DNA of 8,677 nt from a bacterium. GTDB taxonomy: Bacteria; Bacillota_I; Bacilli_A; RF39; UBA660. Below, piece by piece: positions 1 to 5,386 of the stretch; position 1 is the first letter of the stretch; the number at the start of each line of letters is the position of its first letter. The notes under the pieces were generated by a model. That model did not search any database. It had not been told where the DNA came from and saw nothing but the letters and a program-made list of their open reading frames with translations. Location: positions 1 to 8,677 of the forward strand of contig JAQXHT010000053.1 of NCBI GenBank assembly GCA_029007415.1, written 5' to 3'. Position numbers and translations under genes: made by a program.

Positions 1-9
1 AATCGAATA

Positions 10-54
10 GAGTAAATTTTCAATAAATTTTATATTTATTGATATGATACCCTT
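10..54 (-). ncRNA. Group II intron domain VI and 3' tail
   Basis: On the minus strand a basal helix GGGTA/TACTC (one G-U pair) encloses an upper helix CAATAAAT/ATTTATTG with an AT-rich loop. The tail TATTCGATT then runs to the window edge. This is the expected position and shape for domain VI directly after domain V. The exact 3' splice site and any branch-point adenosine cannot be fixed from this window. Confidence 0.7.
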
Positions 55-58
55 TCAC

Positions 59-90
59 ACCACCGTACGTACCGTTCGGTATACGGCGGT
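59..90 (-). ncRNA. Group II intron domain V (catalytic hairpin)
   Basis: On the minus strand the 9-base arm ACCGCCGTA (90 to 82) pairs with TACGGTGGT (67 to 59), including one G-U wobble inside the CGC triad. A two-base CG bulge (69-68) follows the upper helix TACC/GGTA, which is closed by a GAAC loop. The triad with its wobble and the two-base bulge are the metal-binding parts of the ribozyme. CGC plus CG is what I recall for class IIC introns such as that of Oceanobacillus iheyensis. The RT stop codon (91-93) is immediately next to this hairpin. Confidence 0.9.
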
Positions 91-1371
91 TTAATTCGTA
101 ATAACATGTACTTTTAGATAGTGGTCTAGTGAGTTTACTAGACCTCTTTTATTTAATCTTTCTTTAGATATTGCAGCTTCTATCACTCTTGTATGTGCTA
201 TATGGTAGTAACCTTTCCTTGAGTTTGCTGTAACATAAGCATCTCTATGTGATATTCCTAGTTTTCTAAGACAAGTATATCTTCTCCTTATCTTCTTCCA
301 TTGTTTCCATATAATTACTCGAAGTTTTCTTCTAACCCATGGGTCTATTTCTCTCAAAAGTAACATTTTCATATCTGCAATTCTAAAGTAGTTAACCCAA
401 CCATATATTATTTGTTTAAGTTTAAGAAGTCTTTCGTCTAAGCTAATACTTTTACTTCTTACTAGTATACCGCGCAGTTTAATCTTAAATTTATTTATTG
501 ATTTAATATGTGGTTTTGGTCTCCATATATTTTGATTAATTTTCTTGTAAAATCCAAACCCTAAGTATTTGATATTATTTGGTCTTGCTATTTTACTCTT
601 TTCTGCATTTACTTTTAACCCTAATTTCTTAGTTATAAATGTAGTTATACTTTCCATAACTCTATTTGCTGCTTTTTCTGACTTTACCATAATAAGACAA
701 TCATCGGCATATCTTACAAAATGTAATCCTCGACTTTCTAATTCTTTATCAAGTTCGTTTAACATGATATTGGATAATAAAGGACTAAGATTTCCACCTT
801 GTGGTGTTCCTTTCTTAGTTTCTTGTACTACTCCTTTTTCCATCACTCCACTTTGTAAGAATTTCCTAATTAAGGATACTAGATTTCCATCTTTAATTGT
901 TCTTCTTATAATCCCTATTAGTTTATCTTGATTTACCTCATCGAAGAATGATTGTAAGTCTATATCTACTATCCAATCATATCCATCATTAAAGCATTCT
1001 AATGCTTTTATTATTGCTTGTTCACAACAACGATTTGGTCTGAATCCATAAGAATTATTAGAAAATTGTTCTTCATAGATTGGCGTTAGGACTTGTACTA
1101 TTGCTTGTTGTATTACCCTATCTATAACACTTGGTATTCCTAACTTTCTCATTTTTCCATTTTCTTTCGGTATATAAACTCTTCTTACTGGTTGTGGTTT
1201 GTATTTTCGATTTCTTATTTTCCATAATATTTCTTCTTGATGTTCTTTTATATACGAAAATAATTCTTCTACTGTCACACCGTCTATACCACTCGCTCCT
1301 TTGTTCTTGTAAACTTGCTTATAAGCATTATTTAAGTTTTCTTTGGAAAGTACTTTTTCTAAAAGTTCCAT
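91..1371 (-). CDS. ltrA: Group II intron-encoded reverse transcriptase/maturase
   Basis: This protein helps the intron RNA fold and splice, and copies it into DNA during retrohoming. I place the start at the ATG at 1371 (426 aa) because a strong AGAGAGGTGG ribosome binding site (1380-1389) lies 8 bases upstream. The frame also has an ATG at 1401 (436 aa), which has no such site. The chosen N-terminus, MELLEKVLSKENL, also lines up with class IIC maturases of about 420 aa as I recall them. Numbered from the ATG at 1401, RT motifs are SYGFRP (117-122), the first catalytic aspartates in VDIDLQSFFD (145-154), GTPQGGNLSP (198-207) and the active site YADD (231-234). They are followed by the maturase (GIIM/domain X) region, with GWVNYFR (334-340) and a very basic stretch (about 355-380). 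No HNH endonuclease domain follows. The stop codon directly abuts domain V. It is not a retron or DGR enzyme, since the ribozyme surrounds it. Confidence 0.95.
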   Translation of the reverse strand: MELLEKVLSKENLNNAYKQVYKNKGASGIDGVTVEELFSYIKEHQEEILWKIRNRKYKPQPVRRVYIPKENGKMRKLGIPSVIDRVIQQAIVQVLTPIYEEQFSNNSYGFRPNRCCEQAIIKALECFNDGYDWIVDIDLQSFFDEVNQDKLIGIIRRTIKDGNLVSLIRKFLQSGVMEKGVVQETKKGTPQGGNLSPLLSNIMLNELDKELESRGLHFVRYADDCLIMVKSEKAANRVMESITTFITKKLGLKVNAEKSKIARPNNIKYLGFGFYKKINQNIWRPKPHIKSINKFKIKLRGILVRSKSISLDERLLKLKQIIYGWVNYFRIADMKMLLLREIDPWVRRKLRVIIWKQWKKIRRRYTCLRKLGISHRDAYVTANSRKGYYHIAHTRVIEAAISKERLNKRGLVNSLDHYLKVHVITN

Positions 1372-1379
1372 ATTTGTTT

Positions 1380-1389
1380 CCACCTCTCT
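1380..1389 (-). promoter_or_regulatory. Ribosome binding site that decides the RT start
   Basis: On the minus strand AGAGAGGTGG precedes the ATG at 1371 by 8 bases. The alternative ATG at 1401 is preceded by AGATATTAGTCT, which has no recognisable Shine-Dalgarno sequence. This favours the shorter protein. Confidence 0.75.
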
Positions 1390-1401
1390 AATTTCGCTCA
1401 T

Positions 1402-1883
1402 AGACTAATATCTTTTATAGGATTTATACATTAAATACGTTAACTTATTACCTATGAATTTATTCTGACTATTGTCTATTCCAATTTCAGTAGTAAAAAC
1501 TACAAATTATTCGGTCCTTCCTAGTTTCCTAGTACTACGACCTCTGCTGACTTCTTGCAATAAACCTTTTTCGACCGATTTTCTTAATAGGGTTCTCCTT
1601 AATCGTCTGCAAGACCTCCCGCGGTAAGACATATATCTTTCCTCGATTAGCCACTTACTTTACTACATAAAGTTACGTGTATCTTTTGGACTTTAGTTTG
1701 TTTGGCAACCTTATCCGTTTATGTAGCCTTATAGTAAATTTCTGTTTGTTGGCCCTCGATTTTGTTTCGCACTTCCTTTGGCCCTAATGTCACCATTAAT
1801 GCTTTGTGCTTCCCTAACACTTCGTTGATACCTACGCGTGTATTGGACTTTCACCAACTAGATATATGCCATGCACGGCACAC
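1402..1883 (-). ncRNA. Group II intron ribozyme 5' part (domains I to IV, before the ORF)
   Basis: This stretch of about 480 bases holds no credible gene; the small plus-strand frame inside it is chance. Read on the minus strand it begins GTGTGCCGTGCATGGC and has locally GC-richer islands unlike the flanking AT-rich DNA. These include GTCAGCAGAGGTCGTAGTA, and a hairpin CTAG-GAAA-CTAG followed by GAAGGACCGAA near 1503-1557. That block is familiar to me from bacterial group II introns just ahead of the RT gene. I cannot draw the complete domain I fold by eye, so individual domain borders are not given. Confidence 0.8.
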
Positions 1884-1884
1884 C

Positions 1885-1910
1885 AAAAAAATCTATCTTT
1901 CGATAGATTT
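1885..1910 (-). terminator. Intrinsic terminator after tRNA-Gly; target site of the intron
   Basis: On the minus strand AAATCTATC (1910-1902), loop GAAA and GATAGATTT (1897-1889) form a 9-bp stem, and a run of seven T ends at 1885. One G (1884) separates the U-run from the first intron base (1883). This would terminate the tRNA-Gly transcript. It is also the class of site used by class IIC introns, which recognise a terminator stem and insert just 3' of it. Confidence 0.85.
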
Positions 1911-1920
1911 ATATATCAAA

Positions 1921-1938
1921 CTCGGTAATTGTTCCGAG
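1921..1938 (-). terminator. Upstream hairpin between tRNA-Gly and the terminator
   Basis: A 5-bp GC-rich stem CTCGG/CCGAG encloses an 8-base loop, 12 bases after the tRNA 3' end. Only TTTG follows on the minus strand, so it would be a weak terminator by itself. It may act in tandem with the stronger hairpin at 1885-1910, or serve as a 3' trailer structure. Confidence 0.4.
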
Positions 1939-1950
1939 CAGATTCCTCAA

Positions 1951-2024
1951 TGGAGCGGATGATGGGAATCGAACCCACGTTATCAGCTTGGAAGGCTGAA
2001 GCTCTACCATTAAACTACATCCGC
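1951..2024 (-). tRNA. tRNA-Gly(UCC), CCA encoded
   Basis: This tRNA decodes GGA (and by wobble GGG) glycine codons. Minus-strand cloverleaf: acceptor stem GCGGATG/CATCCGC (7 bp); D arm with loop AATGGTA; anticodon stem TCAGC/GCTGA with loop CTTCCAA, anticodon TCC at 1992-1990; T arm GTGGG-TTCGATT-CCCAT with the expected TTCGA. The discriminator base is U, as usual for bacterial tRNA-Gly, and CCA is encoded at 1953-1951. It has its own promoter just upstream and a terminator downstream. The intron follows the terminator rather than interrupting the tRNA. Confidence 0.97.
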
Positions 2025-2030
2025 ATCAGT

Positions 2031-2063
2031 AGGCATTAACAATATACCATATTTTCAATGCCT
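2031..2063. repeat. Inverted repeat AGGCATT/AATGCCT around the tRNA promoter
   Basis: Seven-base arms (2031-2037 and 2057-2063) enclose an inner AATAT/ATATT helix with a 3-base loop. Read on the plus strand, five T follow (2063-2067, the first within the arm), as in a terminator, but no plus-strand gene leads to it. On the minus strand the hairpin lacks a U-run, so it is not a normal terminator for murE. It could be an operator, a plus-strand terminator, or chance in AT-rich DNA. Confidence 0.45.
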
Positions 2064-2070
2064 TTTTCAA
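2041..2070 (-). promoter_or_regulatory. Promoter of tRNA-Gly
   Basis: On the minus strand a -35 box TTGAAA (2070-2065), an 18-base spacer and a -10 box TATATT (2046-2041) place the start near 2034, giving a leader of about 10 bases before the tRNA. The -10 box lies in the loop half of the inverted repeat at 2031-2063. Confidence 0.6.
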
Positions 2071-2088
2071 GTACTTTTTACAAACTTT

Positions 2089-3453
2089 TTAATTTTTATG
2101 TGCTTCTAAGTACTTTCTTACCTCTTCCGCATCATCTAAATGATGTTTTGTATGACCAATAATCTGATAATCTTCATGACCTTTACCTAATATTAGAAGA
2201 ACGTCATTCTTTCCTATCATATCTAAGCCTTTTCTAATAGCAATTGGTCTATCTATTTCAACCTCATAATTATCTTTTCTAACACCCTTAATAATATCAT
2301 CTAATATCGCCTTAGGATCTTCAGTTCTAGGGTTATCACTTGTAAATATTACATAGTCAGACTTCTCACTCGCAATATTACCCATAATTGGTCTCTTAAG
2401 TGGATCTCTATCCCCACCACATCCAACTATTGTAATAACCTTTCCTTTCTTATTTTCTAAAAACGCTGAAATAATCTTATCTACAGCATCTGGAGTATGT
2501 GCATAATCAATAACCGCTTCCCCACCATTAACCGCAATCTGTTCACATCTACCTTTAGGAGGATAAATACTCTTAGTAACCTCAGCAATCTCATCAATAC
2601 TAAAACCCAAATTGTTAAGTAAAGCTAGACATGTCAAATAATTATAAACATTAAACTTACTCCTTAAATTAGTTTCAATCTCATAATTCTTACCATCTAC
2701 CATAAACGAAATAAGCGTTCCCTTATCCGTTTGACTATAATCTAATATCTTATAATTATCCCCTGAATACCCTAAAGTCTTATAATTACCAACTTCAAAA
2801 TACTTACCATAATCATCATCATTATTAACAATAACTACACCATCTTTTTTAATCTGCTTCAAAATAAGTAACTTAGCATTTAAATAATTCTCCATTGTTT
2901 TATGATAATCTAAATGATCTTCCGTTAAATTTGTAAACGCTACTTCACTAAATTCTAATCCTTCTACCCTTTTTTCACATAAAGAATGACTAGAAACCTC
3001 CATAACAACATCTGTTACTCCCTGTTCTAAAGCTTCAATAAAATAAGAATATAAATCTAAAATTTCTGGTGTCGTATTATTAAGTTCATACTTTGTATCC
3101 CCATAATAGAACCCAATAGTACCCATATAAGCAGCATTAACCCCCAATTTTTTCAAAGCCTGATAAGTTAAAAAACACGTCGTAGTCTTTCCATTAGTCC
3201 CCGTAACCCCAATAATTCTTAACTTATTAACTTCATCTTTATAATTATCAACAATATACTTTTGCACCCATTCCTTAGTACTAGGAACAACTAAAGTCTC
3301 TACACTATAACTGCCATGTTCACAAACAATTTTTGTAGCACCAGCCTTAATTGCATCTTCAATATAATCATGTCCATCTACTGTAAATCCCTTAATCGCA
3401 ACAAAAGTATCCCCTGGTTTTACCTTCCTTGAATTAGTCTTAATATTAATCAT
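2089..3453 (-). CDS. murE: UDP-MurNAc-L-Ala-D-Glu:meso-diaminopimelate ligase (MurE)
   Basis: This cytoplasmic Mur ligase adds meso-diaminopimelate to UDP-MurNAc-L-Ala-D-Glu, using ATP, in peptidoglycan precursor synthesis. I prefer the ATG at 3453 (454 aa): AAAAGGA lies 9 bases before it, whereas it directly touches the ATG at 3462. Numbered from 3462, the motifs are N-terminal NSRKVKPGD (10-18), P-loop GVTGTNGKTTT (85-95), NTTPE (129-133), MEVSSHS (154-160), the expected carbamylated lysine in NYLNAKLL (Lys197), GRCEQ (304-308), DNPRTEDP (376-383) and GKGHEDYQ (427-434). The DNPR arginine is the recognised mark of DAP rather than lysine specificity. The N-terminus is about 20 residues shorter than usual. 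An in-frame TAG seven codons upstream shows this is not a missed start. The gene follows the asnB terminator with its own probable promoter. No clear terminator follows, so some reading into tRNA-Gly is possible. Confidence 0.96.
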   Translation of the reverse strand: MINIKTNSRKVKPGDTFVAIKGFTVDGHDYIEDAIKAGATKIVCEHGSYSVETLVVPSTKEWVQKYIVDNYKDEVNKLRIIGVTGTNGKTTTCFLTYQALKKLGVNAAYMGTIGFYYGDTKYELNNTTPEILDLYSYFIEALEQGVTDVVMEVSSHSLCEKRVEGLEFSEVAFTNLTEDHLDYHKTMENYLNAKLLILKQIKKDGVVIVNNDDDYGKYFEVGNYKTLGYSGDNYKILDYSQTDKGTLISFMVDGKNYEIETNLRSKFNVYNYLTCLALLNNLGFSIDEIAEVTKSIYPPKGRCEQIAVNGGEAVIDYAHTPDAVDKIISAFLENKKGKVITIVGCGGDRDPLKRPIMGNIASEKSDYVIFTSDNPRTEDPKAILDDIIKGVRKDNYEVEIDRPIAIRKGLDMIGKNDVLLILGKGHEDYQIIGHTKHHLDDAEEVRKYLEAHKN

Positions 3454-3462
3454 ATACTTCAT

Positions 3463-3483
3463 TCCTTTTCTAGTAATATTCTA
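3463..3483 (-). promoter_or_regulatory. Probable murE promoter (extended -10) and ribosome binding site
   Basis: On the minus strand TGATAGAAT contains a -10-like TAGAAT (3483-3478) with an extended TGn element. No good -35 box lies at the right distance. The AAAAGGA ribosome binding site (3469-3463) follows closely, so the leader would be very short, about 18 bases to the ATG at 3453. A similar short leader is inferred for tex. Confidence 0.4.
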
Positions 3484-3510
3484 TCATATATTTATCTAAA
3501 GTATTACTAA

Positions 3511-3532
3511 TTTTACATCCAAAAATGTAAAA
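3511..3532. repeat. Perfect 8-bp palindrome upstream of murE
   Basis: TTTTACAT (3511-3518) and ATGTAAAA (3525-3532) flank a 6-base centre, lying between the asnB terminator and the murE promoter. It could be a binding site for a dimeric regulator or a secondary hairpin extending the asnB terminator. No known regulator consensus is recognised with confidence. Confidence 0.45.
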
Positions 3533-3550
3533 AAAAAGGCCTTACGCCTC
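3529..3550 (-). terminator. Intrinsic terminator of asnB, overlapping its stop codon
   Basis: On the minus strand AGGC (3549-3546), loop GTAAG and GCCT (3540-3537) form a short GC-rich stem, followed by an unbroken T run to 3529. The stop codon TAA of asnB (3544-3542) lies in the loop, so the last codons form the 5' arm. Confidence 0.7.
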
Positions 3551-5362
3551 AAAATACTGTTGATACCAAACAATAAATGTATATATCGTCCATACTTTCT
3601 TATAACAATCTTTCTTACCATTCTTATGGTCCTCTAAAAGCTTCATAATCTTTTTATAGTTAAATAACTCTTTAGCTATCGGTAAATTAAACTTAGCCTT
3701 AATCTCTTCATAAAGATCATCATCTCTTATCCATTCTCTTAATGGAACCGGAAAACCTAACTTCTTCTTCTTATATGATTCATTAGGAATCACTCTTTTA
3801 GCAGCCATTCTAAGTGCCGGTTTCGTTGTTTCTTCATTAACCTTCGCCCATTGTGGTAATTTTCTTGCCACCTCATAAACACTTTTATCTAAGAAAGGCG
3901 TTCTTGCTTCTAATCCAAACATCATAGTAGTTCTGTCAACAGCATGTAAAAAGTCTCTTACTAACCAAAAATAATAGTCAATCGCTTGTCTTTTTACTAA
4001 GTTAGAATTATCTTTATAATCTTCATAAAAAGGTGCCACTATATCCTTAGTATCAATTTGATTTTTAAAATTAACTATCCCCTTAGCTTCCTTATCTCTA
4101 AATACTCTTCCTAACCCAATATTATATTCTTCTAATTTTCTACCTCTTCTATATACAAAGTTTAACCCTCTAACCTCTGGAAACAATCCCGCAATATTAG
4201 AAGCCAATCTTCTTATTGGATAAGGTATTTTCATATACCACTGATTATCTACTTCTTCTCGGTAATTTAAATATCCGCCAAATAATTCATCAGCCCCTTC
4301 ACCTGAGGTTACAACCTTAACATCTTTACTAGCTATTTGAGCTGCAAAGTATAGAGCAATAGCACTAGGATCCGCCAAAGGTTCATCCATATGATACATA
4401 ATACTTGGTAAAGCCTCAACATACTCATCTTTAGTTATCTTCTTTGACTTATTTTCAATTCCAAGCTTATCCGCTAAATCCTTAGCGTACCCGATCTCAT
4501 CATACTTAGGGTTATCATACCCTACTGTAAAAGTCTTATCTGGTTTCATTAAAGATACTAAGTAAGAAGAATCTATCCCACTTGATAAGAATGAGCCAAC
4601 TTCTACATCGCTTATTTGATGATGTTCCACCGAATCTCTCATTGCTTCATCAATATCTTCAACTATCTTATTCATTTTTTGTTCTGTTTCATTAAATTCT
4701 AAGTGAAAATATCTTTCTATTTCTATCTTACCATCTTTATAAGTCAAAGTATGTCCTGGTTCTAAACGATATACTCCTTTAAAAAAAGTTTCTTCCGTTG
4801 GTGTCGAATTAAAACATAAATACGCCGATAAAATTTCCTTATTTAATTCTTTCTTAAAATCCGGATGATCTAAGAATGCCTTAATCTCACTAGCAAACAT
4901 TAAAGTATCATTAAACTTTGCATAGTAAAGTGGTTTAATCCCAAAATGGTCTCGTGCCATAAACAAAGTCTTGGTATTTTGATCCCATATTGCAAAAGCA
5001 AACATACCTCTTAAATGTTCAACAACATTTTTACCCCATTCTTCATAGCCATGAATAATAACCTCCGTATCACTTTTATTTTTAAACTTATGACCTTTAC
5101 TTTTTAACTCATCCTTTAACTCTACAAAGTTATATATCTCTCCATTAAAAACAATTACAATACTATTATCTTCATTATACATTGGCTGACTACCAGTACT
5201 TAAATCAATAATTGACAACCTACGATGCGCCAAAGCTACATCATCATCAATAAAATACCCTTCTCCATCCGGACCACGATACTTAATTCTATCAGCCATT
5301 TTCTTTATAACTTCCTCTTTATTTTTAATATTTTTATTAACAAATCCTGCTATTCCACACAT
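3542..5362 (-). CDS. asnB: Glutamine-dependent asparagine synthase-type amidotransferase
   Basis: AsnB hydrolyses glutamine in its N-terminal domain and passes ammonia to an ATP-activated carboxylate in the C-terminal domain, classically aspartate to asparagine. The 606 aa are full length. The class II glutaminase domain (about 1-210) starts with the nucleophile Cys2 in MCGIAGF, followed by RGPDGEG (29-35), FNGEIYN (72-78) and SDTEV (97-101). The synthase domain has the PP-loop SSGIDSS (260-266), MDEPLADPSA (325-334), SGEGADELFGGY (353-364) and a late RTPFLD motif. The start is certain because Cys2 must follow Met1, and AGGAGG lies 6 bases upstream. The gene follows tex after 24 bases and probably shares its transcript. 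Homologous enzymes in Bacillus subtilis, Lactobacillus plantarum and Corynebacterium (LtsA) amidate DAP in the cell wall. Sequence alone does not separate the two roles, and murE next door makes the second one plausible. Confidence 0.95.
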   Translation of the reverse strand: MCGIAGFVNKNIKNKEEVIKKMADRIKYRGPDGEGYFIDDDVALAHRRLSIIDLSTGSQPMYNEDNSIVIVFNGEIYNFVELKDELKSKGHKFKNKSDTEVIIHGYEEWGKNVVEHLRGMFAFAIWDQNTKTLFMARDHFGIKPLYYAKFNDTLMFASEIKAFLDHPDFKKELNKEILSAYLCFNSTPTEETFFKGVYRLEPGHTLTYKDGKIEIERYFHLEFNETEQKMNKIVEDIDEAMRDSVEHHQISDVEVGSFLSSGIDSSYLVSLMKPDKTFTVGYDNPKYDEIGYAKDLADKLGIENKSKKITKDEYVEALPSIMYHMDEPLADPSAIALYFAAQIASKDVKVVTSGEGADELFGGYLNYREEVDNQWYMKIPYPIRRLASNIAGLFPEVRGLNFVYRRGRKLEEYNIGLGRVFRDKEAKGIVNFKNQIDTKDIVAPFYEDYKDNSNLVKRQAIDYYFWLVRDFLHAVDRTTMMFGLEARTPFLDKSVYEVARKLPQWAKVNEETTKPALRMAAKRVIPNESYKKKKLGFPVPLREWIRDDDLYEEIKAKFNLPIAKELFNYKKIMKLLEDHKNGKKDCYKKVWTIYTFIVWYQQYFEA

Positions 5363-5368
5363 AATTAT

Positions 5369-5374
5369 CCTCCT
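5369..5374 (-). promoter_or_regulatory. Strong ribosome binding site of asnB
   Basis: A consensus AGGAGG lies 6 bases before the asnB ATG, inside the 24-base gap after the tex TAG. No separate promoter fits in this gap, although one inside the end of tex cannot be excluded. Confidence 0.85.
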
Positions 5375-5386
5375 AATCCTTAATAA

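Larger units (their letters stand above)
1..1883 (-). mobile_element. Group II intron, class IIC type, nearly complete (3' end at or beyond the left edge)
   Basis: This is a self-splicing, retrotransposing ribozyme with its own reverse transcriptase. Read on the minus strand it starts GTGTGCC at 1883, which fits the GUGYG 5' end of group II introns. It continues through about 480 bases of structured RNA without a gene (domains I to early IV), then the RT/maturase gene, then domain V and domain VI. The last visible bases are CTATTCGATT, so the 3' splice site is at or within a few bases of position 1. Three things point to class IIC: the maturase lacks an HNH endonuclease domain, domain V has a CGC triad and CG bulge, and the intron sits directly behind a terminator hairpin with a U-run. 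Class assignment is by recalled family features, not by alignment. Nothing in the maturase frame or domain V looks broken, so the element may be active. Confidence 0.9.

Noticed and set aside
569..931. Plus-strand open frame inside the RT gene
   Set aside because: It is antisense to a gene with clear RT motifs, has a low-complexity hydrophobic composition and no ribosome binding site of note.
1131..1391. Plus-strand open frame antisense to the RT 5' end
   Set aside because: Phe/Leu-rich translation typical of the reverse strand of Lys/Glu-rich coding DNA.
91..1401. Retron, DGR or defence-type reverse transcriptase, possibly diversifying the glycine-rich gene
   Set aside because: The RT has a maturase domain and is flanked by a group II ribozyme with domains V and VI. 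I found no template/variable repeat pair, and the glycine-rich gene is several kilobases away behind housekeeping genes.
1762..1962. Small plus-strand frame of 66 codons
   Set aside because: It lies across the ribozyme 5' end, the terminator and the tRNA 3' end, all of which explain the sequence.
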